Assembly (NCBI RefSeq): GCF_020184175.1 | Contig: NC_065533.1 | Location: 51,436,351 to 51,500,350 of the forward strand | Source of the DNA: Aphis gossypii | Taxonomy: Eukaryota > Arthropoda > Insecta > Hemiptera > Aphididae | Reading direction: 5' to 3' | DNA: 64,000 bases | In this document: positions 53,744 through 64,000 of the stretch, in pieces | How positions within the stretch are numbered: the stretch's first letter is position 1 | How the letters are laid out: every line of letters starts with the position of its first letter | The notes under the pieces: model-generated | Seen by the model: the letters and a program-made list of their open reading frames with translations, nothing else | Told to the model about the DNA's origin: nothing | The model's database searches: none | Position numbers and translations under genes: made by a program

Positions 53744-56700
53744 TGTAGTTTGAATACAAAAATGTATAGGAAGGACTTAAATCCTCAAAACAGGGTTACA
53801 TTTTTATGTATATACCTATGTTTAGATTTTTATAGTGGGTAGAAAAAATAAAAATAATCACTCTAAGTATTTACACTAAATAAATACAGACTGTAGTTAT
53901 TTCAGCAGTGTTTATTAGTATATATTATTATGTAGAAAATGTTAAGTAAATATTATAATAAGTAATAACATAATGATGTGCACGCTACACGCCCGTTCAG
54001 AGATATTTTCAAGCGGACGAAACAGCAGTCGACTCCCCTCCTCTCATTCAACAATACCTTCTAGCTTTTTAAAACAATTTTGTTTTTGAAATTAAATTTT
54101 TATAATTAATATTTTTTAGTTAAACTGTTTTTGATTACGTAAATATTAAAACATGAGTTATAATCATAGGTATATGCATACATACAAATTAATTACTATT
54201 GATAAGCTAAATTAAGGTTACAATTTGATATATTTGTATTATATTTTGTTCTCTTAATATGTACCTATAGTTATACTTTTTTTTCTATATAACCTTTTAA
54301 AAGTAACTATACCTACATCGTACAAATTAGTTATCTTTGTCAAACTAACGCATAATATAGCAAATTTCATTCGGAATAATCTACTTTACTTTTCTGCTTT
54401 TATTAACGAATTAATCTGACCTGGAATCGAAATTAAAGATAAAAATATTTTTAAGGGTTCCATATAGACATTTTTTTTTAAATTTTAATTGTATAATATG
54501 TCATGAACATTTTAAAATTCTCATAATCGAAGACAGCTTAAAATTAAAATAAAAGAATACGAGGAAAAGAATATTTTTAGCATTAAATCAGGTAATAAGT
54601 AAAATTAATGGTTTTATTAAAAATAGTATAATGTATTATTCTAAACGTAAAATATGCAAAGTTATGTGGTAGGTACTATAAAATGGAGACAACACACTTG
54701 AGCACGATGTGTTCTTAAAACATAATATTTATAAAATAAATACCTTTATATTTTACAACAAACAACTTAAAGCTATATGCAAAAAGGTGCATGTAAATTA
54801 CATAAATTTTCAGGTATAGTAGATTCAAGGGTATGACTTATTACATGTATAAATTCCATCGGTACATTATTTTTGTCCTGCGTAAATACGTAAAACGTAC
54901 AAAACGTAAGTTTCACGGGTACTAATGTAAATTCCAACGATATTAATAAAAAAACAAATCTAAATTTGTATACAAATATATAAATATATATTATTTATAC
55001 AACGAATAACAATAAAATTAAAAACCACGTTTATCAATTATCACCAGTTAAATTGATAAAATTGTCATGTAAATATTGAACGCATAACATAATTAAATTT
55101 AGCCATATTAAATTGGGAAGAATAATATGCATTTTTTCGAGTTAGATCCCAAGTTTAAAATGTCTACACTAGTTAAGTTTCGAATGATTTTCAGTAAATA
55201 CTTTATTATGCTAACATTTTTCTAATTTAATAGAAAGTTTATTTTTCTTTGAGTATATTTTATTTCAAATTAAGTTTGGGCAACTTTTGAATGTGTCATC
55301 TACGTAAATTGTGTTGTTGTTACATACACACTTTTAAAAAATCGAGTACCAAACAACTAACAAGTGTAGTTCCTAAAAAATTTAGGACCCATCGAACAAA
55401 CTATTCAAACAAATCAACAGACCATCTACAAACTTAACTGAACTTTGGGATCAAAAAAAAAAAAATGCGTTAAATAACATGTAGAATTATTATCAAATTA
55501 TATTTTAACGTAAAAATAAAAAACTAAATAATATGAAGCCATGAAAGAGCTTACGTACCTATATTATATGGTAGTTTAGATAAAAATTTAGAACTATTAT
55601 TAATGGAGTTTACTTGTTTTTATAAGTAAACAAATAGTACCTGTATAATTTACACTCAATAAAGGTTTAATTGATGAAATGTACAATCGCTCATAACTGA
55701 GTTTACGCCTTTCATTTTCACATTCTCTTAGAAATGGTGGTTATGGTCACCCTTGCGCGCGTTTCATTGTGTTATATTTTATTAAACGCATGTTCACATG
55801 TGTCCAGATTACTGCACAACATTGTTATTTAATGTACATTATCGATCAGACCGAGACTAATCTATAGTCGAATCAACGTCTCAAATACTTTGGTTGGTCG
55901 TCAATCAACGTGCCATTGCGCAATGGAGCAAATAATAATTACTATACAATACATATATATTATATTGGGACGACCTCGACTACGGCAATCAAGATGCGGC
56001 GACGCTTGGTATATCCTTTATAAACACAGGATATTTGTACGTGTATGTAGGTATATACATATTACTCGTGATCGGTTTAATTTCCTTCCCGGATCGACAA
56101 TAATTATTATTGTTGACAATTTTAGGCCCCCATCAGTAAGACGATTCCACATTACAGCAATAACATAATATGCGTACCGTTTAATCGGTCTTTGTCACTT
56201 CATTGTGATTTCCATGCACTGATGACAATCGAGTCGATTGAGATAACGTCCAGAATAATTATAATCCTCATATCCCTGAATAATAATAATATGTTTATAT
56301 GTACCTAAATATGATGAGGTCTATAAAACTACATCGAAAACCGTACAAAACAAACGTCGGTGCTTATTTGACGGACGACATAGAGTCCATCGCGTGTGTG
56401 TGAACTTAACATCATGTATGTATAACATGACTATACGACCGCTTTCAAGCTAAGTGTCTCGCTGTCCCCAAAGAACCTTTACATGTCCCGCTTTAAAAAA
56501 AAATTGCGGTAGTTATATGGTAGGTTATTGATCACAAATCACAATCAAAAAAATCATGTCAAGTATCATTCATACATACAAACCAAACAGGCTATTTTAA
56601 AGCAGATTATGTGGATCCAAAAATATAGTAATATATTATATATATATATATATATAAATATGTTATTTTACTCAAAATTGTATGGTTTTTTTTATTAAAA

Positions 56701-58297
56701 TAAACAGTTGTCCCGCTTTGAAAAAAAAAATTATGGTCACGTTATGTATGTATTAATATAATACAATGGTTTTGTTTCGAACGAGATTTAATTTTTAGTG
56801 ATATAAAATCGCTTCGTAACCTTTGAATTTTTGTCACCGACGGTCCATAATAGTTATTATTTCAATATTAACCGATTATATGGTTGCATACAACATGGTT
56901 TTATCATCACGATGTATATTATAAATAATTTGCATTCTTGTGTTATTTTTATAAAAGTACATAGGTATATACTATTTTCATAAACTGTTATGTAGAATTT
57001 ACTCGAGTTTCTCCTAATATTACCTAGATGGCTTATGCATCTGAAATAAAAAAAAAGAGAAGATAATTTTTTAGATGCACTCGAGTTTTCTGATGCCTAT
57101 ATAAAGCTATAATAATAATATGACAGTATATATCCTAAAGTTATGAGAGGTATGTTGCTCCCTTCAACAATTATTACTAACAAACATTATGCTAATAAAG
57201 GTCATCGAAAAAAACAAATCAGATAGTTATATACTTATATCATATATTCATATAATATACATGTCATGTGTATGTCGAAGACTAATTACTATACTCCTTT
57301 GGCCGAAAAAAATGTGGTTAATTCGTGCATAATATGACTGCAAACGGAGTACATTATATGCCTATATACCTTAGTAATATTTTGTACGACGAAAATAACG
57401 TACCACGGCTCGACAAAAATCAATTATTCTGCGCATCCCTATGTGAAACCGAACCATAACAAAATATTTGAGTCAGTACTGTAGAACATTATTACTTGGT
57501 GAGGTGAATTTAATATAATTAAAACAAACACAACCAATATAAAATAGAAGTACAAATTTATATATTTTTTTAATTTGTATAGGTTGGTAGTTATATCTTT
57601 TTGAACATTAAAATAAAAAAATAACAATATCAATTTGCAAGTTTTTTTAAATTAAATTTTCATTTGATAGTTATTTTTTAATCTGTAGGATATTGATTCT
57701 ACCGGTATTGCTGGTGTAAGCACACGTCACCAGTTACTTTGCTTGTTTAACGTATGTATATTATATTAAAATTTAAATTAATAATATTGTTATTTCCGCA
57801 TCAAGGCTGTTTTAAAGTGACGATCGTCAGTCTCTTAAAGTATACTTATAATATAATACTTTGTTAAATAAAATACAATTATTACCTATATTATTTGTCA
57901 GAAAATCCGTATGATTAAAAAAATATAAACATCAACTTAATTGCCTTTAAATGTAATACAATCAGCCGTAGTTTGATATATTAATAAATATTTAGAAGCG
58001 TGGTCAGTACTAAATTAATATCATATCTATAATCTACATATACCGCTATACCTGCAAAATAGTTTTTTTTAACCGATACTTATTATACAATTGGTTTTAC
58101 CTATTTATTATTTTAGTTTTAATGGAAAATAATCATTGAATTATGAAAAAATAATGATCAGCACCTCCTTAAAAGTTTATAAAATAGTAATATAGTATAA
58201 GCTATAGACAGTATAGTACGATTCAGCAAAATGATTTTAAAAAAAACATCGCATGGGGTGGGTCAGTATAAAATACAGAAATTTTAAATATAAAAAA
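53744..58297. other. K2P intron interior, AT-rich non-coding
   Basis: A GC-richer zone spans 55.72-56.47 kb. Two similar words, 'tgtcccgctttaaaaaaaaa' at about 56484 and 'gtcccgctttgaaaaaaaaa' at about 56710, suggest ends of a degraded element related to the gggac-rich TIR family at 19.2 kb. A (TA)n tract lies at 56637-56656. No gene was seen. Confidence 0.4.
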
Positions 58298-58870
58298 GTG
58301 GACAAGTGGGTACCGTTCTGCTGTGCATTAGGGGGTGGGGTGGACCTCGGACTAGGGTAGGTTAAATTTGAATGAAATGATAGGTATCATTGTATACGAA
58401 AAACGATTCTGAACGAAGATGATTTGTCAGCCTAGGATATAATTTCCAGTGGTTGGTGAAAAAGGTGGTTTATGTTTTAATGGCCTGAATACACCAAAAT
58501 TTAAGTTCTTTAATAATTATTGTAAGCTAAACTTATGAAAAATCTTGTATTAAATTTTCAACTCTTAGCTACCTATACAAACATTTTTATGAATTATACC
58601 TACAAAATAATTTGCAAATATTCATGATTTTGACGAATTTTTGTCAAAATTTGAACTTCAAATGCTAATAAAAAAAAATTGTGCCTATGTATTTTTATGA
58701 TTTTTTAATCACTATAATAATAACATATGAGGAACTTTGTATAAAATTTTCAAGTATTTTGATTGGGCTAAAAAAATTTTATCGACACTTCAAAAAAAAA
58801 TTTTCAGAAAAATTGAAAATTTCAGTTGTCTATAAATAGCTCAAAAAACTCAAAATATTTTGAAAATTAA
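58298..58870. repeat. Left arm of the long inverted repeat
   Basis: Matches 59527-60101 in reverse complement almost perfectly. Beyond 58870 the match decays to family-level similarity. Confidence 0.8.
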
Positions 58871-59526
58871 ATCATGTAAAGAAAATGCCAATCTGAATGA
58901 CTGGTAAAATTTTCAAGTATCTATGACTTATACTTTTTGAATAATAACAAATAATTAAAATCGTTTGAGTATAAATCGTTATCGTTACACGATTTAGTAA
59001 AAATTTTAAATTACGCAATTAAAATTTTTCGTATAATGACGCTTCGAGTTTTCTATATAGCTACTTGAAGAAAAACCTATTGAAAACTTAGTGTTGTATT
59101 TTTAATCTTTAGTTATAAACACAACAAATTTTATGATATTTCAACTTCAAAATTACTTGCAAATTTTCGCGTTTTCGACAGATTTCGTAAAAATTTGAAC
59201 TATAAACGCTTATAAAAAAAAATTGCGACTAACGATTTTTAATTTTTTTTAGCTACAATAAAAACAACTCATAAGGAATCTTGTATTTTAAATTTTCAAA
59301 ACTTTTTGGTCATCCAAAAATTTTTTATCGACACTTTAAAAAAAATTTCTCAAAAAAATCGAGAAAAACAAATAAAAATGACGGAAAAACGGCAATTTTT
59401 ACGTAAAACCAGTTTTGGACCAAATCGAACTTTTTTTTATGGTTGTAATTCAAAAACTAATCACTGAAAATACTTGAAATTTTCACCAAATGTTAATGTC
59501 AGTGATATCTGTGTATCTGTATATAG

Positions 59527-60101
59527 TTAAATTTTCAAAAAATTTTGACTTTTTTTGAGTTATTTATAGACAACTGAAATTTTCAATTTTTCTGAAAATT
59601 TTTTTTTGAAGTGTCGATAAAATTTTTTTAGCCCAATCAAAATACTTGAAAATTTTATACAAAGTTCCTCATATGTTATTATTATAGTGATTAAAAAATC
59701 ATAAAAATACATAGGCACAATTTTTTTTTATTAGCATTTGAAGTTCAAATTTTGACAAAAATTCGTCAAAATCATGAATATTTGCAAATTATTTTGTAGG
59801 TATAATTCATAAAAATGTTTGTATAGGTAGCTAAGAGTTGAAAATTTAATACAAGATTTTTCATAAGTTTAGCTTACAATAATTATTAAAGAACTTAAAT
59901 TTTGGTGTATTCAGGCCATTAAAACATAAACCACCTTTTTCACCAACCACTGGAAATTATATCCTAGGCTGACAAATCATCTTCGTTCAGAATCGTTTTT
60001 CGTATACAATGATACCTATCATTGCATTCAAATTTAACCTACCCTAGTCCGAGGTCCACCCCACCCCCTAATGCACAGCAGAACGGTACCCACTTGCCCA
60101 C
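59527..60101. repeat. Right arm of the long inverted repeat
   Basis: Inverse of the left arm. The open frame at 60034-60246 on the minus strand begins beyond and runs into this arm, and is not a gene. Confidence 0.8.
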
Positions 60102-60551
60102 TTTTTTTTGTTTTGGATCTACAGACAATTTCGTCAGCCAATTTTACCATAATTCTACTCTCTTCAAATATAAAATTTAATATACTTTCTGGCAGATGAA
60201 ACACATAACTTGAATATATCACGTAAGCCATATTAGGTCTTATCAATCATATCAATCATGTTCTGAGGGATGATTCCACTTAAATAATCTTGTTACTTGT
60301 ATTGTTGTTTATTCAGTCACTATGTTTCTTATTCGAAGTTTGTAGATTGTTGTCGTGAAAATAATGTGATACATAAAAATTGAATTAAATTTTATGGTCG
60401 TATATATTATTTTTACATTATTATTATTGAACTTTTACGAGACGACTTTAACCCCTGCTCGTTTTGTTTGTCGACTGGTGGGAGAAGGGAACGTGTAATC
60501 TTCACTTCCGTTACTCAAAAGTCATCTCCCTTTACATCTTAAAACCTAATA

Positions 60552-60873
60552 CAGTGTACTTTCGATTATCCGTGGAATAGGGCAAATTAGCATCCATGGA
60601 TAATTCACAAAATTAAAACTCAAATGAAAATGTTATAATTATACATTCATATATTATTAAAAAATTAAATCATGTAATTTTAAATTGTATTTAAGAAAAA
60701 TTATATTAGAGTTTGTTTTATTTTTATTTAAACACTCACATAATATTAAGAAAATATTTCAAACTTTATAATTATTTTGGTATACATATAATATGTATGT
60801 ATTATAATTCCGCGGGAGACTACTGGTAATCCGCAAAGCGGATAATCCATCACAAATAATCGAAAGTACACTG
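60552..60873. mobile_element. 322 bp pogo/Tigger-like MITE
   Basis: The ends CAGTGTACTTTCGATTATCC and the inverse (cgaaagtacactg, with a nearby ggataatcc) are flanked by TA on both sides (60550-60551 and 60874-60875). CAGT...ACTG ends with a TA target fit the pogo/Tigger branch of Tc1/mariner elements. It lies 320 bp before the last K2P exon. Confidence 0.7.
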
Positions 60874-61193
60874 TACCTATCTGTAATTTAAAATATTTAT
60901 CAATAAAACATACAAAACATTTTTTTAATTGTATGTTCTTTTTTAATTATTAATAATAATTATTTATTTAATTATTGGTTTGTGTCGTGGAAACTATATT
61001 GTTTGGAAGATAAAATTAAACAAAAGTTTTTTTTAATACAATAGAGCAATATCTTTATGATATTTTATTGTTATGGTTTTATCGTCAAACTCGTGTTATA
61101 ATACTAATAATAACACTACACAGAGACCATTATTATTATTATTAATGTTATTATTTGCGTCAATAACGGTTCCGGGGATTTTTATTTTTACAG

Positions 61194-61512
61194 GAACGCA
61201 GAGGAAGTGAGGCGCGAAGACAACGAGCTTCAGGGCGTGTCGCAGCACGTAATTACCGTCGACGGCGAAGCAGTGACGTCCGTCAACGGCAAACTGTTGG
61301 CCGGGCACACGATCGGCCGGGACGCTGGTGACGACGTGGACCAGGTGTCAGTATGCTCGTGCACGTGCGTGGGACCGGTGCAGTACGACTACAACCGGGA
61401 CATACGACCTGCGGAACGGGCGGCCGCAAACGCCGCAGCTGCGGCCGCCGTGGTCTACAACAGCCCTCCGACCGAACAACCCCTGTTGTCCTTGAAGAGG
61501 GTGTCTATATAA
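61194..61512 (+). CDS. TASK-type K2P potassium channel, last coding exon (cytoplasmic C-terminal tail)
   Basis: The acceptor 'tttttatttttacag' precedes a G that completes the split Met codon, giving MNAEEVRREDNELQ. This matches the conserved segment right after TM4 in TASK channels (mammalian MNAEDE...). The exon encodes about 105 residues and ends at TAA (61510-61512). The tail has an acidic/basic start, a glycine- and aspartate-containing middle, a Cys cluster (CSCTC), a polyalanine tract (AAANAAAAAA) and the terminus LKRVSI. That terminus fits the C-terminal 14-3-3 binding pattern (K/R)-R-x-S-hydrophobic used by TASK-1 and TASK-3 for surface delivery. The exon is GC-rich against an AT-rich surround, as expected of conserved coding sequence. 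Beyond the TM4-proximal segment, conservation cannot be judged by eye. Start and frame are fixed by the splice to 25901. Confidence 0.9.
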
Positions 61513-61727
61513 AAAGGCGGTCGAGGGTGATTTTGGTGGGTCGGGGTGGCAACGTTTTGTGTACGATTGTATAGAGACTTATTATTATTATCACTATTAT
61601 TATTATGTATTCAACCCTCAACCCTCCACTCATCACCGCCAAGAAATGTAATATGGCCCAAAGTCTGTACGTCATCGCAGCACGACGTCTGAAATATAAA
61701 CGTAGAGACATATTATATTTTATTGTA
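61513..61727 (+). other. Proximal 3' UTR of the K2P gene
   Basis: Follows the TAA at 61512. It contains (ATT)n sequence at 61580-61605 and no canonical AATAAA. It runs directly into a mariner-like element. Confidence 0.45.
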
Positions 61728-62089
61728 CAGGGTCATTCAAAAGTCTTCCTCGGATTTCAAAAACTATAATATTTATATTTTTTAAATGGATGGTGACGCA
61801 AGAGTAATAAAAAAGTAAATAAAAAATAATCAAACGTGCTTCGACTGTCTGCCCGGTACACGCAGGTCTACATAGTAGGTACGTCGTAGGTATTTAAAAT
61901 ACGGTATTGTTTTCGTTACGCGTCCATCTCGGCAAACTAGCCAATCATTATAAACGCTCACGAGAGACGAGTGTATCAGCGACGAAGATACAAAAAAACA
62001 TTTAAAAAAAAAATGATAGTAAACATGACTACTGGACTACCTCGTGTTTACAATAACGGTATATAGGTAAAGACTTTTGAATCACTCTA
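61728..62089. mobile_element. 362 bp mariner-like MITE just 3' of the K2P stop codon
   Basis: The left end CAGGGTCATTCAAAAGTCTT and the inverted right end TAGAGTGATTCAAAAGTCTT are flanked by TA dinucleotides. The interior is non-coding, with AATAAA hexamers at 61806-61811 and 61818-61823 that could end the K2P transcript. Confidence 0.6.
61806..61823 (+). terminator. Candidate polyadenylation signals (two AATAAA) for the K2P transcript
   Basis: These are the first canonical AATAAA hexamers after the stop at 61512, about 295-310 bases downstream. Both lie within the mariner-like element. Their use is inferred only. Confidence 0.3.
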
Positions 62090-62091
62090 TA

Positions 62092-64000
62092 TATTTATAT
62101 TTAATATACATAGTTTTCTATTAATAGCCATAAATCCCGTATGTGTCTTACGTTTGACATCGTTTGACATCGTCTGTGATCTATTATGGAAACTCAAACG
62201 GTGCGCTTTGCCCTTGTGTAAAACACGTTTTTTAATTTGATTCTTTTTTTATTATTATTTTTGAAGTCTGAGGGGAAGCATTTACATTTAAGATTCGTTA
62301 TCCTTCTCCATCGAATACCTACTTAGTAAATACAATACACGGTTATAGCAGTTAAGAGTTAAAACAATTGTTGTCACGTCACTTAAAAGTACCTACTCTT
62401 TACTTTTTTCCAGCCTAATCGTATTATTTTTTTCATAAAATTTAGAACATGTCAATTATTAATTTTTTTTTAGTTTTAAAAATGAACCTTTTTATTATGA
62501 GCTATTTTAAAGCAAGCATTTAGAATACCAGAATATTATTTGATTATAATTAATTATTTATATATATTATATATATTTATTGTAATTGTGTTCTTCCTTT
62601 TACACTGCTATTAAACGCTAACCACTGTTGATTTAGTATTATTAACGTAGGTACTACTTAAACTAATTTATATTATAAAGCTTTTGTCTACAGAAAATTT
62701 ATTTATCACAGTGATCGGAAAGAGATTGGCGCTATGATACGTTACGGTCATTTACCGAATATCAATCTTGCTACACACAAACATTTAAATATTGAATATT
62801 ATTTTAAAAAAATTACAATAATATGACAAACACATAACGTACATAATATATTTGTATTTTTAACACTGTCGTAGTTGACCTATATAACTGTATACTATTT
62901 TATAGTTATGAGAAGCTTTTTATGTGATTCCGTTTTCATGACTTTAATACAACACGTTATAATATTATTTATGCGAATGACTTGACATAATATGCAAAGG
63001 CAAAGTCATTTAAATCACAGACATTTTTTTTCAATAACAACCTTATAAACTATAACAATATTCTAGCCTAAAATTGAACATATAATATGTACTACTCGTG
63101 TTAGATACCTTTTTACATTTTTGTTTTGAAATTTTAACCAAATATATAGATAGTTATTTCATGAAGATAATATATTAAACAATAGAACACAAAAACGTAT
63201 AAATGAGTTAAACAAAATCTCATTGTTTATTGTTTATAAATTGTAAATCGTAAATTGTATAACAAACAACATAATATATTATATTATTGTTTTTGTTTTT
63301 TTTTTTTTTATGTTTTCGTTGTTAATATTATACAATTATTAGTTATTATAACCAACTGTTTTTGTGATATTGTTATATTTTTTACAGCCAGCGTAGGTAT
63401 TCTGTATTCAGTTCTTTTCTTCTAATTTTTACCTTTTCCTACTATGGCATTTCATGAATCATACTAATCTAACGCGATATGATAAAGTCAAGCTTAAACA
63501 TGTAAAATTGAAATTATTGTTTATTTCCCATGTTTAGTGGAAACGTCACACCTGACACACTAAGATCAAATCAATCGCAACTCCAAATTAAAACAACTAT
63601 ATAATATATTTATATTATATCATTTCCAATGATGTGTCGTGAAACAAGGTACCTATCAGTAACAGATAATATAACCGTATTGGTGACCATTATAGTCAAC
63701 TATAATATTAACGTTAATTTATGCACTAGATTACTAAACTAGTCGGGACGCATTCATGTTCCAGTTATCGGCATACGTTAAGTATATATGCCTATAGGTA
63801 CTGATATAGTATACTACACTAACGGTTCACTGCATACTATTTACTATATTATCCTACATTCACTGATTACCTGTAAAATATTTAACCTTAGTTTTCAGTG
63901 ATGTAGAATAATATCAAAAATTAGGCTTCACCGATTAACGATAAAATGCATATACATAACGGTAAAATATGAATTTTCAAAATGTATTATAAGTTACAAC
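62092..64000. other. AT-rich DNA downstream of the K2P gene, nothing recognised
   Basis: No open frame of interest and no bounded element seen. The K2P 3' UTR may extend into it. Confidence 0.5.

Larger units (their letters stand above)
58298..60101. mobile_element. 1.8 kb element with near-identical long inverted arms
   Basis: The left arm (58298-58870) and right arm (59527-60101) are reverse complements over about 573-575 bp with only a handful of differences. The ends read GTGGACAAGTGGGTACCG (left) and GTGGGCAAGTGGGTACCG (right, inverted). The ~655 bp spacer holds a diverged module in direct orientation to part of the left arm: both contain 'ttttatcgacactt' and the preceding ~290 bases in the same order. 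No transposase frame is seen. TSDs are obscured by A/T runs. Related worn sequence lies at 1865-3010. Confidence 0.8.
25902..61193 (+). other. 35.3 kb intron of the K2P channel gene
   Basis: A phase 2 intron with donor gtgagt and acceptor ttttacag. It splits the Met codon immediately after the VLRFMT X-gate motif. It holds many mobile-element remnants, a GC-rich island and a coding relic, each listed separately. I found no other well-supported exon inside it. Its limits follow directly from joining the two conserved exons in frame. Confidence 0.85.

Noticed and set aside
61207..61574. Alternative + strand frame at 61353-61574 and minus frame at 61096-61308
   Set aside because: Shadows of the K2P last exon, whose frame is fixed by the conserved NAEEVRRED segment.

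Overview
The window looks like insect nuclear DNA, most likely from an aphid. It is very AT-rich, full of short TA-rich runs and the 'taggtacctat' type words common in aphid genomes, and crowded with short inverted-repeat transposons. Exons are short and bounded by GT-AG introns. I see no bacterial-style gene packing, rRNA, convincing tRNA or CRISPR array. The species call is inference from base composition and repeat style.

Protein-coding content is small. (1) On the + strand, two exons (25783-25901 and 61194-61512) encode the last transmembrane helix and cytoplasmic tail of a TASK-type two-pore-domain (K2P) potassium channel. The reading frame joins cleanly across a 35.3 kb intron, and the stop is at 61510-61512. 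Upstream exons with the selectivity filters are not in the window, so the left 25.8 kb probably lies in or before an upstream intron of this gene. (2) On the - strand, exons at 10584-10669, 10361-10464 and 6532-6617 have good splice sites and matching phases. A possible terminal exon lies at 4559-4609, with AATAAA about 85 bases beyond its stop. Together they form a small gene I do not recognise. A GC-rich block just upstream (about 10.9-11.3 kb) may hold its promoter. (3) At 30294-30589 the large intron holds a coding-like relic broken by two in-frame stops.

Region by region: 1-4.4 kb is repeats, including a 972 bp terminal-inverted-repeat (TIR) element with a Harbinger-like element nested inside it. 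4.5-10.7 kb is the small - strand gene. 10.7-25.7 kb is mostly non-coding, with one clear TIR element. 25.8-61.5 kb is the K2P exon-intron-exon unit. Its intron contains a GC-rich island at 28.2-28.8 kb, a second copy of the composite element beside a small hAT-like element (42.4-43.6 kb), an insect-type interspersed repeat (52.9-53.7 kb), and a 1.8 kb element with nearly identical 573-575 bp inverted arms (58.3-60.1 kb). A pogo/Tigger-like and a mariner-like short element flank the last K2P exon. The final 1.9 kb shows nothing coding.

The two genes have no evident functional link. The K2P channel sets background K+ leak in excitable cells. The small - strand gene may be nested in one of its introns or be its upstream neighbour.
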